In this document: one piece after another, positions 1 to 9,024 of the stretch
Layout of the letters: each line of letters opens with the position of its first letter
Position numbering within the stretch: the stretch's first letter is position 1
NCBI RefSeq assembly: GCF_025244725.1
Contig: NZ_CP104203.1
Coordinates: 1,736,001 to 1,800,000, forward strand
Source: Chryseobacterium oranimense
Lineage (GTDB): Bacteria > Bacteroidota > Bacteroidia > Flavobacteriales > Weeksellaceae
Direction: 5' to 3'
DNA length: 64,000 nucleotides
Program-made: the position numbers and the translations under genes
Notes under the pieces: model-generated
What the model saw: only the letters and a program-made list of their open reading frames with translations
Told to the model about the DNA's origin: nothing
Database searches by the model: none

Positions 1-2
1 TT

Positions 3-350
3 TCTCAGACTGTAAAGCTGGCTGATAATACCAAATGGTATTTAGTTTTCCTGGTATTTATTCAGGTACTTTTTGTCACTATGGTTTATGGCCCTATCGC
101 AGCGTTCCTTGTAGAAATGTTCCCGGTGAGAATCCGCTATACCTCAATGTCCCTGCCTTATCATATCGGAAACGGGGTATTCGGAGGCCTTCTTCCGGCT
201 GTAGCAACTTATCTTGTAACCACTGGAAAAGAAGCAGGACATGCAACATGGTATCTTGAAGGGCTCTGGTATCCGATTGGAGTTGCTGCGGTCTGCTTAA
301 TCATCGGATTGTTTTATCTTAAAAATAAGAATAATAATATCCACGATTAA
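3..350 (+). CDS. MHS-type MFS transporter, C-terminal fragment
   Basis: The 5' part lies outside the window; the frame is open from base 3. The visible ~115 residues hold the last membrane segments of a major facilitator protein. The stretch FLVEMFPVRIRYTSMSLPYH, followed by GNGVFGG, is typical of the metabolite:H+ symporter (MHS) family, whose members carry osmolytes or organic acids such as proline/betaine, citrate or ketoglutarate. The substrate cannot be read from this fragment. The protein ends in a short polar Lys/Asn-rich tail. A small membrane-protein gene follows 43 nt downstream on the same strand, so the two may be co-transcribed. Confidence 0.8.
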   Translation, partial: SQTVKLADNTKWYLVFLVFIQVLFVTMVYGPIAAFLVEMFPVRIRYTSMSLPYHIGNGVFGGLLPAVATYLVTTGKEAGHATWYLEGLWYPIGVAAVCLIIGLFYLKNKNNNIHD

Positions 351-393
351 GCACTGAATCACTTAATTTTTTATTAATTTTAAAACTACTAAA

Positions 394-621
394 ATGAACG
401 GACTAAAAAAAATATTAGGCATACTCTGGATTGCTGTTGCGCTAGTGGTGGGATATTTCGGGACTACGGTTTTGGGAATTCCAAAGATAACCTCAGGAAA
501 GCAGGAAGATCTGGTATTCGGGATCATCATATTATTTGTACTGATGCCTATTATCTCAGGTGGAATGGCCATTTTCGGATACTATTCGCTGACAGGAGAA
601 TATTCAGACGACAAAATTTAA
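394..621 (+). CDS. small two-helix membrane protein
   Basis: This 75-residue protein has two predicted membrane helices (about residues 7-29 and 41-64) and a charged C-terminus. It starts at an ATG 43 nt after the transporter stop. It resembles short Bacteroidota membrane proteins of unknown function (possibly the DUF6814 type, from memory only). Its position between an MHS transporter and a transporter-domain sensor kinase suggests a membrane accessory role, but no function can be assigned. Confidence 0.7.
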   Translation: MNGLKKILGILWIAVALVVGYFGTTVLGIPKITSGKQEDLVFGIIILFVLMPIISGGMAIFGYYSLTGEYSDDKI

Positions 622-630
622 TTTATAAAC

Positions 631-680
631 GATTAATGATAATTGATGAGTAACCTGTGGTTCATCAATTATCATTAATC
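631..680. repeat. perfect 19-bp AT-rich inverted repeat
   Basis: Arms 631-649 and 662-680 are perfectly complementary (GATTAATGATAATTGATGA and its reverse complement) around a 12-nt loop. No T-run follows, so it is not a standard terminator. It fills the gap between the two small membrane-protein genes. The 15-mer AATGATAATTGATGA recurs at 53966-53980 upstream of guaA, so the arm may belong to a dispersed family. Confidence 0.85.
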
Positions 681-691
681 AATTATCATCT

Positions 692-886
692 ATGAAAAAA
701 AGGCACGAACAGAAACTGGTTATCCTGAGCATCGGACTGATGATGGCTTTCAGCATTCCTATTTCACTGCTTTTCAACAGTGAGAAAGAGGTTTTCGGCT
801 ATCCGATGATCCTCATCTATCTGTTTGTTGTCTGGATGATCTCCATCATTATTTCTTTTGTAATTGTAAAAAAGTATGATGAGTAG
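692..886 (+). CDS. 64-aa two-helix membrane protein overlapping the SSF-kinase gene (CbrX-like)
   Basis: The protein has a short basic N-terminus and two hydrophobic segments (about residues 9-27 and 38-58), and ends in KKYDE. Its last 11 nt overlap the start of the transporter-domain histidine kinase (876), which points to translational coupling. SSF/SLC5 transporters are often preceded by tiny two-helix partner proteins (YjcH-ActP, YhdT-PanF), and Pseudomonas cbrA is preceded by the coupled small gene cbrX. By position and topology this is a counterpart. The role is inference, since no sequence match was tested. Confidence 0.72.
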   Translation: MKKRHEQKLVILSIGLMMAFSIPISLLFNSEKEVFGYPMILIYLFVVWMISIIISFVIVKKYDE

Positions 887-3584
887 TGTCGCTTTATTTG
901 TAGTTGTTTTGCTTTATCTGGCTCTTTTATTCCTGGTTGCCCACCTGGCAGAGAAAAGGAAGAGCAAACGATGGATTAATAATCCCTACATCTATGCATT
1001 GTCTCTTGCGGTGTACTGCACAGCCTGGACTTATTACGGAAGCATTGGTGTTGCGGCTACAAGCGGGCTGAATTATCTACCCATTTACATTGGACCAATC
1101 ATGATTATTCCGGCATGGATCTATATCAATACAAGGATTGTAAGAATTTCAAGAATCAATAAAATAAGCAGCCTTGCAGATTTTATTTCTTTACGGTACG
1201 GAAACAGCAGAAGCTTCAGCGCTATTATCACCATTGTCTGCTTACTGGCTATTGTCCCCTATATCGGGCTTCAGATCAAAGCTATCTCCGAAACCTTCCA
1301 TCTGGTTACCGAGACTTCTATGTCAAATAACATACTAACGGACAATGCAACGTTTGTGGTTGTTTTGATTGCCTTATTTTCTTCTTATTACGGAACAAGA
1401 TATGTTGACGCCTCTGAAAAACGTTTAGGAATTATTTCCGCCATTGCTTTGGAAAGTTTTTTAAAGCTCTTTTTTATTATTATCCTTGGAGTATTTGTTA
1501 TTTATTTTGTATTTGACGGTTTCTCAGATATTTATGAAAAGGCAAGCAAATTTGAAGATTTTAAAGAAAAAAACACCTTCAACGGTATTGAAGGCGCCAT
1601 GAACTGGATGGTTCTGTGTATGATCTCTGCCACAGCAATCTGCATCCTTCCGAGACAGTTTCACACGGCAATTATCGAAAACCGACAGGAAAAACATATT
1701 AAAACAGCCATTTGGTTTTTTCCGCTGTATCTATTGATCTTTACGATATTTATCTTCCCTATTGCATGGGGTGGCAGGCTTATTTTTGATGGTGAGAACG
1801 TTAACCCGGAATTCTACTCTATTCTGATTCCGCAGCATTTTGATAATACCTTAATTACGGTTTTTGTATTTCTTGGTGGGTTGAGCTCATGCATTTCCAT
1901 GATTATCATTTCAGCCATTACTTTATCCATCATGCTTTCCAATAACCTTATCATTCCTTACGGCTTATTGGGAAAATTCAAATCCGACAATGAGGTACAG
2001 AATACAAGAAACATTACAAACATCAGGAAATTCAGCATCTTTGCCCTGATCATCATGGCTTTCGTATTCTACAAATATTTCATCCTGAAAACATCACTGG
2101 ATTCCGTAGGCCTGATTTCTTTTGTTGTGATTGCCCAATTAGCCCCATCTTTTTTTGGAGCCATTTTCTGGCGAAGAGGAAGTTACAAAGGTGCTGTAGC
2201 CGGGCTTCTTGCAGGACTGGCCATCTGCTATTTCGGACTGATTATTCCACAGTATTATTTTTCTTACAACCAGGAATTCAAGGGAGTTATCCGGGAAATG
2301 TATGATGCTTTTGCCTTTTTCAACATTCCCTTTTTAAGCAGAATCTCACAGATCTTTTTTTGGTCAATTTTTGTTAATTCGGCTTTATTTGCCATTATTT
2401 CCGTAAGCGTAAAAGGAAATTACCGTGAAAGAAATTTTGCAGAACTATATGTGGATATCGACAAGCACATTCAAAATCATGAAAATGCATTTATCTGGCG
2501 TGGAACGGCTTATGTTTCGGATATCAGAAATATTTTAGAAAGATTTTTAGGTAGAAATAAAACCGAGCAGGCTTTAAGAATCTTCAATTTAAAGTATAAC
2601 ATTGATTCTCAAACTGAAACAGCAGATTCAAGGTTCATCAAATTCTCGGAAAACCTTCTGGCAGGAAGAATAGGAACAGCATCAGCAAAAATTCTCATCG
2701 AAGGAGTAACGAAGGAAGACAAAATCTCTTTAAAGGAAGTTTTAAATATTTTAGAAGAATCCAAAGAAAATATTACCCTTAATAAAAAACTGACAGAACA
2801 ATCTGAAGAGCTACAAAAGCTGTCTGATGACCTGAGAACCGCTAATCAAAACCTAATCATTAAAGACCGCCAGAAAGACGATTTCCTGGATTCCGTAGCT
2901 CATGAATTAAGAACTCCCATTACGGCAATCCGCTCTGCGGGGGAAATTCTCGCAGATGATGATGATATTCCGTTTGATATCAAACAGGAATTTTTAAACA
3001 ATATTATCACCGAATCTGACAGGCTGAGCGAAATCATCAATGATATCCTTTACCTAGATAAGCTGGAGCATGGGGAAATTGCTTTACACATCAAAGAAAA
3101 CAATATTCTTGAAACCTACAAAAAAGCTTTAAATCCTCTACTTCACCTGATACAGCAGAAAAATATCCATTTAAGTGAGGTCAACCTTCTCAATCATGCT
3201 GTATTGGAGTATGATGAAGCACGAATGATACAGCTTTTCCAGAATATCCTCGGCAACGCCTTAAAATTTACAGATGATCAGGGAACCATACAAACCAAGC
3301 TGTCTGAAAAAGAAGACCATCTTGTGATCACAGTTTTCAATACAGGAAGACACATCCCGGAAGAGGACCTTGATATGATTTTTGATAAATTTTATCAGTC
3401 AAAAAACCAGAATATTTTAAAACCTACAGGAAGCGGACTCGGGCTGGCTATTTCCAAAAAAATCGTACAGGCACACAGCGGAAGAATAAAAGCAGAAAAC
3501 AGCGGTCTGGGCGTAACTTTCACGATAAGCATTCCTTACAACATAACAAAAGAGATAAGAAATGAAGTTGAACAAAACCAATAA
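876..3584 (+). CDS. hybrid SSF/SLC5 transporter-sensor histidine kinase (CbrA/CrbS-like)
   Basis: This 902-residue inner-membrane protein begins with a sodium:solute symporter domain of about 13 helices (residues 5-510). Family-like stretches include the Tyr/Trp segment near 47-57 and FFGAIFWRR near 427-434. A linker at about 520-610 sits where CbrA/CrbS proteins carry a STAC domain, and a coiled-coil follows (about 630-665). The dimerisation box DSVAHELRTP places the phospho-accepting His at residue 676. The ATPase part has an N-box (NILGNALKF) and a G-box (GSGLGLAI). The next gene, 6 nt downstream, is a receiver protein, and then two acyl-CoA synthetase genes follow. CrbS-type kinases control acetyl-CoA synthetase in some proteobacteria, so sensing of acetate or propionate is a reasonable inference. 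Confidence 0.93.
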   Translation: MMSSVALFVVVLLYLALLFLVAHLAEKRKSKRWINNPYIYALSLAVYCTAWTYYGSIGVAATSGLNYLPIYIGPIMIIPAWIYINTRIVRISRINKISSLADFISLRYGNSRSFSAIITIVCLLAIVPYIGLQIKAISETFHLVTETSMSNNILTDNATFVVVLIALFSSYYGTRYVDASEKRLGIISAIALESFLKLFFIIILGVFVIYFVFDGFSDIYEKASKFEDFKEKNTFNGIEGAMNWMVLCMISATAICILPRQFHTAIIENRQEKHIKTAIWFFPLYLLIFTIFIFPIAWGGRLIFDGENVNPEFYSILIPQHFDNTLITVFVFLGGLSSCISMIIISAITLSIMLSNNLIIPYGLLGKFKSDNEVQNTRNITNIRKFSIFALIIMAFVFYKYFILKTSLDSVGLISFVVIAQLAPSFFGAIFWRRGSYKGAVAGLLAGLAICYFGLIIPQYYFSYNQEFKGVIREMYDAFAFFNIPFLSRISQIFFWSIFVNSALFAIISVSVKGNYRERNFAELYVDIDKHIQNHENAFIWRGTAYVSDIRNILERFLGRNKTEQALRIFNLKYNIDSQTETADSRFIKFSENLLAGRIGTASAKILIEGVTKEDKISLKEVLNILEESKENITLNKKLTEQSEELQKLSDDLRTANQNLIIKDRQKDDFLDSVAHELRTPITAIRSAGEILADDDDIPFDIKQEFLNNIITESDRLSEIINDILYLDKLEHGEIALHIKENNILETYKKALNPLLHLIQQKNIHLSEVNLLNHAVLEYDEARMIQLFQNILGNALKFTDDQGTIQTKLSEKEDHLVITVFNTGRHIPEEDLDMIFDKFYQSKNQNILKPTGSGLGLAISKKIVQAHSGRIKAENSGLGVTFTISIPYNITKEIRNEVEQNQ

Positions 3585-3590
3585 CCATCC

Positions 3591-3953
3591 ATGAGAAAGA
3601 TTATTATTGCCGATGACGAACACAAAATATTAATGTCGCTGGAATACAGCTTCAAGAAAAACGGCTACGACGTTTATATTGCAAGAGACGGAACGGAAGT
3701 ACTGGATTTCCTGAAAACCATGACTCCCGATGTGATCCTTCTGGATATCATGATGCCCAATCTGGACGGATACAGCACCCTGGAAGCCATCAAAAAAGAT
3801 ATCCGGCTGAAAGACACAAAAGTCATTTTCCTGAGTGCAAAAAATAACCCGAAAGACATTGAGAAAGGCCTGGAAATGGGTGCTGATGCGTATGTCACCA
3901 AACCCTATTCCATAAAGAAACTGCAGCAGCAGATTGAAGAGATGTTTGAGTAG
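3591..3953 (+). CDS. single-domain response regulator (CheY-like receiver)
   Basis: At 120 residues it is a receiver domain only. The acidic pair is D8/D9, the phospho-acceptor is D52 (in LLDIMMPNLDG), and the conserved switch residues are S82 and K104 (YVTKPYS). No DNA-binding or enzymatic output domain follows. The gene starts 6 nt after the SSF-kinase stop, so it is almost certainly its cognate regulator. Proteobacterial CrbR and CbrB do carry DNA-binding domains, so the output step must differ here: a phosphorelay, protein-protein contact, or feedback on the transporter kinase. Confidence 0.93.
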   Translation: MRKIIIADDEHKILMSLEYSFKKNGYDVYIARDGTEVLDFLKTMTPDVILLDIMMPNLDGYSTLEAIKKDIRLKDTKVIFLSAKNNPKDIEKGLEMGADAYVTKPYSIKKLQQQIEEMFE

Positions 3954-4003
3954 GTGGAGAGAATTAAGAGACAAGATTCAAGAACCAAGAATCAAGATGC
4001 GAG

Positions 4004-4031
4004 ATATCAGACATCAGACATCAGATATCAG
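4004..4031. repeat. four tandem 7-mers ATATCAG/ACATCAG
   Basis: Four contiguous heptamers follow the pattern A[T/C]ATCAG, within a purine-rich degenerate stretch (3960-4040) that also repeats AAGAATC/CAAGATT-like words. It sits 50 nt after the response-regulator stop. The array is too short and has no spacers, so it is not CRISPR. Confidence 0.7.
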
Positions 4032-4076
4032 ATTTAAGACTATGAATACTGGATATTTAGAAAAAAACAGATACAC

Positions 4077-4105
4077 CGTCATTGCGAGCAAAGCGAAGCA
4101 ATCTC
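4077..4105. repeat. CATTGCGAGC...GCGAAGCAATC dispersed palindromic repeat
   Basis: The element contains ATTGC at 4081-4085 and its complement GCAAT at 4098-4102, with the word GCGAAGCAATCTC at the end. Words of this kind (CGTCATTGCGAG...AAGCAATC) are widespread intergenic repeats in many bacterial genomes. Only one copy was noticed here. The surrounding 3954-4252 gap otherwise holds the heptamer array and ATTAAG-rich sequence (4130-4190), and no convincing gene. Confidence 0.6.
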
Positions 4106-4252
4106 TTAATCATCTTAACTTCTGAATACATCTTAATGTTTCAATTGTAAACCATTAAGGTTTTCATTAAGCTTTTAAGAGCATTAAACTTAACTCCGCT
4201 TTAGGAGACCATTTCAACTCATAATGATAAAACATGAAACACAAAAATTAAT

Positions 4253-6139
4253 ATGGACACTGATATACTTTTTAAACAAAGCATAGAAAACAAAGAAAAC
4301 TTCTGGAAAGAGCAGGCCAAAGAAATCCAATGGTTTGAATTTCCCCAGCAGATCCTTTCTACGGATCAAAACAATTATCCTCAATGGTACGCCGACGGAA
4401 AGCTCAATATCTGCTACCTGTGCATCGACAAACATATTGAAGACGGTTTTGGGGAACAAACTGCCATTATTTACGACTCTCCTGTCACCGGCCAGAAAAA
4501 AACCTATACTTTCAATCAGACTAAAGAGGAAATTTCAAAATTTGCAGGAGGACTTACTTCCCTCGGCCTGAAAAAAGGCGACACAGCTGTTATTTATATG
4601 CCGATGATTCCACAGACACTCTTTGCAATGCTGGCCTGTGCAAGAATCGGGGTGATTCATAATGTGGTTTTCGGAGGTTTTGCCCCTCACGAGCTGGTGG
4701 TAAGAATAGACGACTGCAAACCAAAAGCTTTAATTACAGCCACAGCAGGCATAGAAATAGCAAGAAGAATACCTTATTTGCCACTTGTTGAAAAAGCCAT
4801 TGAGCTGGCTCAGGATAAAGTAGAAAATATCATTGTTTATAACAGAAAACTGGTAGACAACCAACATGAAATGTTTGAAGGCCTGATTGATTATGACGAA
4901 TTGGTTCAAAAATCAGAGCCTGTGGATTGTATTTCAGTGGAATCTATCCATCCCCTGTATTTACTTTATACATCAGGAACTACAGGAAAACCCAAAGGAA
5001 TAACCCGTGATACCGGAGGTTATGCAACAGCTTTGAAATTTTCCATGAAATACATTTACGGCGTTGAGCCCGGAGAAACCTACTGGGCTGCTTCCGATTT
5101 CGGTTGGGCAGTAGGCCACAGCTTCAGTGTATACGGACCCTTAATCAACCGGAATACCACCATTATTTTTGAAGGAAAACCCATTATGACACCTGATGCA
5201 GGAACTTTTTGGAGAATCATTTCGGAATATAAAGTTTCCGTGATGTTCACCGCACCTACAGCCATCAGAGCTATCAAAAAAGAAGATCCGGACGGGGAAT
5301 TGGTTAAAAAATACGATCTGTCCCATTTCAAAAAACAGTTTCTGGCCGGTGAACGATGTGATGTAGCCACTTTGGACTGGTTTGCAGAACATATTGGAGT
5401 TCCCGCCATTGATCACTGGTGGCAGACAGAATCAGGATGGCCTATGCTGGGATTAATGACATATGATGATCAATATAAAATCAAAAGGGCTTCTGCCGGA
5501 AAACCGATTCCGGGATATGATATTAAAATTTTTGATGAAAACGGGTATGAGCTTGATGCCCATCAGGAAGGATACCTGATTATCAAGCTTCCGCTTCCGC
5601 CGGGTGCCCTCCTGGGAATCTGGAACGACTACGAACGTTTCCAGAGCAGCTATCTTTCACAATATAACGGGTATTATTTCTCGGGAGACGGCGCCATTCA
5701 GGATGAGGACGGATATATCTTCATTACAGGAAGAGTGGATGATGTGATTAATGTAGCCGGACACCGCCTTTCCACGTCAGAAATGGAAGAGATTGTTTCT
5801 TCCCATCCTGATGTTGCAGAATGTGCTGTTGTTGGAATTGACGATGAACTGAAAGGTCAGATTCCTTTCGCTACGGTTGTTTTAAAGAACGGTTCGGTAA
5901 TTACCGAAGAGGAAGTTGAAAAAGATATCATCAGAATGGTTCGCGAGAAGATCGGCGCTGTAGCTTTCTTAAAAAACGCTATGGTCGTCAAACGGTTACC
6001 AAAAACACGCTCAGGAAAAACATTAAGAAAATTAATAAGAACACTGCTTGATGGAAAAGATTTTCAGATTCCCTCAACAATTGATGATGAAAAAATTATT
6101 GACGAGATCCAGGAAAAAATCAATGATTATAGGGCTTAA
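4253..6139 (+). CDS. prpE: propionyl-CoA synthetase-like acyl-CoA ligase
   Basis: This 628-residue AMP-forming acyl-CoA synthetase has the ATP-binding loop LLYTSGTTGKPKG followed by RDTGGYATAL, which is characteristic of PrpE. The active-site motif is HWWQTESGWP, where acetyl-CoA synthetases have WWQTETGG. The C-terminal PKTRSGKTLRK holds the catalytic, acetylation-sensitive Lys. It activates a short-chain acid, most likely propionate, to the CoA ester in the cytosol. Length is normal for the family. The paralogous acs gene follows 61 nt downstream, and the sensor kinase lies upstream across a 299-nt gap. Acetate or another short acid remains a possible substrate. Confidence 0.88.
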   Translation: MDTDILFKQSIENKENFWKEQAKEIQWFEFPQQILSTDQNNYPQWYADGKLNICYLCIDKHIEDGFGEQTAIIYDSPVTGQKKTYTFNQTKEEISKFAGGLTSLGLKKGDTAVIYMPMIPQTLFAMLACARIGVIHNVVFGGFAPHELVVRIDDCKPKALITATAGIEIARRIPYLPLVEKAIELAQDKVENIIVYNRKLVDNQHEMFEGLIDYDELVQKSEPVDCISVESIHPLYLLYTSGTTGKPKGITRDTGGYATALKFSMKYIYGVEPGETYWAASDFGWAVGHSFSVYGPLINRNTTIIFEGKPIMTPDAGTFWRIISEYKVSVMFTAPTAIRAIKKEDPDGELVKKYDLSHFKKQFLAGERCDVATLDWFAEHIGVPAIDHWWQTESGWPMLGLMTYDDQYKIKRASAGKPIPGYDIKIFDENGYELDAHQEGYLIIKLPLPPGALLGIWNDYERFQSSYLSQYNGYYFSGDGAIQDEDGYIFITGRVDDVINVAGHRLSTSEMEEIVSSHPDVAECAVVGIDDELKGQIPFATVVLKNGSVITEEEVEKDIIRMVREKIGAVAFLKNAMVVKRLPKTRSGKTLRKLIRTLLDGKDFQIPSTIDDEKIIDEIQEKINDYRA

Positions 6140-6200
6140 GCCATAAATTAAACATATATTTAATATTAATAAAATTCAAATTTCAAAAAAACGAAGGGAT

Positions 6201-8108
6201 ATGAGAAATTACTTAATTGAAGATTTACCACATTATTTTGAAGAGTATAAAAAATCTATCAAAAATCCTAAAAAATTCTGGGATAAGATAGCCGACCAAA
6301 ATTTCGTGTGGTACCAGAGATGGAGCAAGGTGGTTAAGTATGATATGAATGAAGCCAAAATCACATGGTTTAAGAATGCCAAATTAAATATCACCAAAAA
6401 CTGCATCGACAGGCATCTTGCCGTAAGAGGAGAAAAAACAGCCATCATCTGGGAGCCGAACAATCCCAAAGAAGAGGCACAGCATATTTCCTACAATGAA
6501 CTGTATCAACGGGTAAATAAAACCGCCAATGTTTTACGCGAAATGGGAATTGAAAAAGGCGACAGAGTCTGCATTTACCTTCCCATGATCCCTGAACTGG
6601 CTGTTACCATGCTGGCCTGTGCCAAATTGGGTGCCGTACATTCCGTAATATTTGCCGGATTTTCTGCATCTGCCGTGGCCTCAAGGGTTAATGACTGTAA
6701 CGCCAAAATGATCATCACATCAGACGGAAGCTACAGAGGGAACAAAGTTCTCGACCTGAAAAGTATTGTAGATGAAGCCCTGGAAAAAACACCAAGCGTA
6801 GAATCTGTCCTTGTTGTGAAAAGAACAAACAATGAAATCAAAATGAAGGAAGGCAGAGATCACTGGATGGCCGACCTGTATGAAAAAGCTTCTGCAGATT
6901 TCGTTACTGTAATCATGGATGCCGAAGATCCTCTTTTCATCCTGTATACCTCAGGATCTACCGGAAAACCGAAAGGAATGCTTCATACTTCTGCCGGATA
7001 CATGGTGTATACAGCTTATACTTTTAAAAATGTATTTAATTATAAAGAAAATGATATTTACTGGTGTACTGCGGATATCGGATGGATCACAGGGCATTCG
7101 TATATTTTATACGGACCACTTCTTAACGGAGCCACTACAGTCATTTTCGAAGGAGTTCCTACTTATCCTGAACCGGACCGTTTCTGGGAAGTGATTGAAA
7201 AACATAAAATCACCCAGTTCTATACCGCTCCTACCGCTATCCGTTCATTAGCCAAAGAAAGCACGGAATGGGTAGATAAACACGACTTAAGCTCATTGAA
7301 AGTGATCGGTTCCGTAGGTGAGCCTATCAATGATGAAGCCTGGCATTGGTTCAACGATCATGTAGGAAATAAAAAATGTCCTATTGTAGATACATGGTGG
7401 CAGACGGAAACCGGAGGAATCATGATCTCTCCACTACCCTTCGTTACCCCAACCAAGCCTACGTATGCCACTCTTCCGCTTCCTGGCATCCAACCGGTAC
7501 TGATGGATGACAAACGTAATGAAATTACAGGAAATCAGGTAACAGGAAACCTTTGTATCCGTTTTCCATGGCCGGGAATCGCAAGAACCATCTGGGGAGA
7601 CCATCAACGGTATAAAGAAACATATTTCAGTGCCTTTCCGGGAAAATATTTCACGGGAGACGGTGCATTAAGGGATGAAGTCGGATATTACAGGATTACA
7701 GGCCGTGTGGACGATGTGATTATTGTTTCAGGGCACAATCTGGGAACAGCTCCTATCGAAGACAGTATCAACGAGCATCCAGCCGTTGCAGAATCTGCAA
7801 TTGTGGGTTACCCTCATGATATTAAGGGAAATGCTCTCTACGGATTTGTGATCTTAAAAGAAACCGGAGAAGGCCGTGACAAGGAAAATCTTAAGAAAGA
7901 GATCAACCAGCTGATCTCAGACCAGATAGGACCAATTGCGAAGCTGGATAAGATCCAGTTTGTTTCCGGATTGCCTAAAACACGTTCAGGAAAAATTATG
8001 CGTAGGATTCTGAGAAAAATTGCGGAAGGAGATTTCAGCAATTTCGGAGATATTTCTACGCTGTTGAATCCTGAAATTGTGGAAGAGATTAAAAATGAAA
8101 GAATCTAA
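6201..8108 (+). CDS. acs: acetate--CoA ligase (acetyl-CoA synthetase)
   Basis: This 635-residue AMP-forming synthetase converts acetate, ATP and CoA to acetyl-CoA. Visible motifs are LFILYTSGSTGKPKG (P-loop), DTWWQTETGG (acyl pocket, with the Trp that limits substrates to C2/C3), YRITGRVDDVIIVSGHNLGT (hinge and CoA region) and PKTRSGKIMRR (catalytic Lys). The start ATG at 6201 is preceded by a purine-rich AAGGGAT. It is probably co-transcribed with the propionyl-CoA synthetase gene, and its transcript ends at a strong hairpin just downstream. Confidence 0.94.
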   Translation: MRNYLIEDLPHYFEEYKKSIKNPKKFWDKIADQNFVWYQRWSKVVKYDMNEAKITWFKNAKLNITKNCIDRHLAVRGEKTAIIWEPNNPKEEAQHISYNELYQRVNKTANVLREMGIEKGDRVCIYLPMIPELAVTMLACAKLGAVHSVIFAGFSASAVASRVNDCNAKMIITSDGSYRGNKVLDLKSIVDEALEKTPSVESVLVVKRTNNEIKMKEGRDHWMADLYEKASADFVTVIMDAEDPLFILYTSGSTGKPKGMLHTSAGYMVYTAYTFKNVFNYKENDIYWCTADIGWITGHSYILYGPLLNGATTVIFEGVPTYPEPDRFWEVIEKHKITQFYTAPTAIRSLAKESTEWVDKHDLSSLKVIGSVGEPINDEAWHWFNDHVGNKKCPIVDTWWQTETGGIMISPLPFVTPTKPTYATLPLPGIQPVLMDDKRNEITGNQVTGNLCIRFPWPGIARTIWGDHQRYKETYFSAFPGKYFTGDGALRDEVGYYRITGRVDDVIIVSGHNLGTAPIEDSINEHPAVAESAIVGYPHDIKGNALYGFVILKETGEGRDKENLKKEINQLISDQIGPIAKLDKIQFVSGLPKTRSGKIMRRILRKIAEGDFSNFGDISTLLNPEIVEEIKNERI

Positions 8109-8129
8109 ATTATATTCATGGTATTACAG

Positions 8130-8153
8130 AACGGGCTTTAGCCCGTTTTTTTT
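8130..8153 (+). terminator. intrinsic terminator of the acyl-CoA synthetase operon
   Basis: A 7-bp stem AACGGGC/GCCCGTT with loop TTTA is followed directly by a T-run. Its core CGGGCTTTAGCCCG is identical to that of three larger repeat modules at 39427, 53996 and 63506. Confidence 0.9.
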
Positions 8154-8546
8154 GTTTTTATAAAGTCTTTTAAACATTAAGAACAATGAAGGAGATAAGA
8201 ATAATTAAGATAAAAATCTTTGATTTTTTTAAGCTGTCTTTCTTTAAAGCAAAGCTATTCTTAATCAATCTTAAAAACTTAAAAATTCTTAATGGTTAGA
8301 GGTTCTACGTAAAAAAGATCTTTATTCTAAAACTCAAATAACTTCTTTACATAATGACACATACTAACCCAATTAAGATTCTACATTTATTTCATTACAA
8401 AAACCAAACACCCGTTCAATAGATATTTTCAAATATTTTAACATTATATTATAGACAATACATTAAAATGTTAGATTTATTATATTTTTGTTAACAATAT
8501 TAAAAAATATTTACTACCTTTAAGTACAATTTTAAAACTATTGCTT
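8154..8546. other. intergenic gap with ATTAAG-rich imperfect inverted repeat
   Basis: CATTAAGAA at 8175-8183 is complementary to TTCTTAATG at 8286-8294. Between them lie repeated TTAAGA/TCTTAA words, resembling the ATTAAG-rich stretch at 4130-4190. The rest is very AT-rich, and I see no gene in it. Near its end, TACCTTTA (8515-8522) and TATTTTTG (8483-8490) are possible -7 boxes for the next gene. Confidence 0.55.
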
Positions 8547-8912
8547 ATGTCAAATATATTAGCTGGATTATTTGCACATCACAGCGATTACAAAAAGCTT
8601 GAAGCCGATCTGGAAAATTCAGGATTTGAAAGTTCAGATTACATAGTATACCTTCATAACGGCTCTGACACCTCTCAATACCTTGCGAGCGTTGCGGTAA
8701 AAGATAATAACCAAACTGATGGCGTCCGGAATATTTTCAGCCAGAATTCAGTACTGAAAACCTATTTATTGGAGAATATGGGTATTGGGGATGCCAATTA
8801 TGATAATATCAAACGATTTATCGATGCCAGAAACAGAGCCGAAATCCATAACAGCCCCGATGTGAAAATAAAGGCATCAAGCAGCGGCATGGATTCAGAA
8901 GTGAAATTCTGA
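8547..8912 (+). CDS. hypothetical protein, possible general-stress fold
   Basis: This 121-residue soluble protein starts at the ATG at 8547; an upstream TTG at 8541 is in frame but less likely. The N-terminal half pairs a helix that spaces residues (YKKLEADLENSGF) with a strand (DYIVYLH), which resembles YflT/general-stress-type domains that begin with a residue-spacing helix and an AGF-like turn. The C-terminal ~25 residues are polar and probably disordered. It is monocistronic, with a clear terminator downstream. The fold suggestion is weak and the function is unknown. Confidence 0.75.
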   Translation: MSNILAGLFAHHSDYKKLEADLENSGFESSDYIVYLHNGSDTSQYLASVAVKDNNQTDGVRNIFSQNSVLKTYLLENMGIGDANYDNIKRFIDARNRAEIHNSPDVKIKASSSGMDSEVKF

Positions 8913-8938
8913 CAGAAAACACAAAATCTAATAACCGG

Positions 8939-8967
8939 AAATCCGCAGAGCATTCTGCGGATTTTTT
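8939..8967 (+). terminator. intrinsic terminator
   Basis: An 11-bp perfect stem AAATCCGCAGA/TCTGCGGATTT with loop GCAT is followed by a T-run. The same stem sequence is reused at 26705-26729 on the other strand. Confidence 0.92.
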
Positions 8968-9024
8968 ATGATTGAAAAGTTTAAAAAATTTCGTATTTTC
9001 GTTTAAATATAGGCATTAGCACAA

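Noticed and set aside
4004-4031. Tandem heptamers as a CRISPR array
   Set aside because: Units are 7 nt with no spacers, and there are no cas genes in the window.
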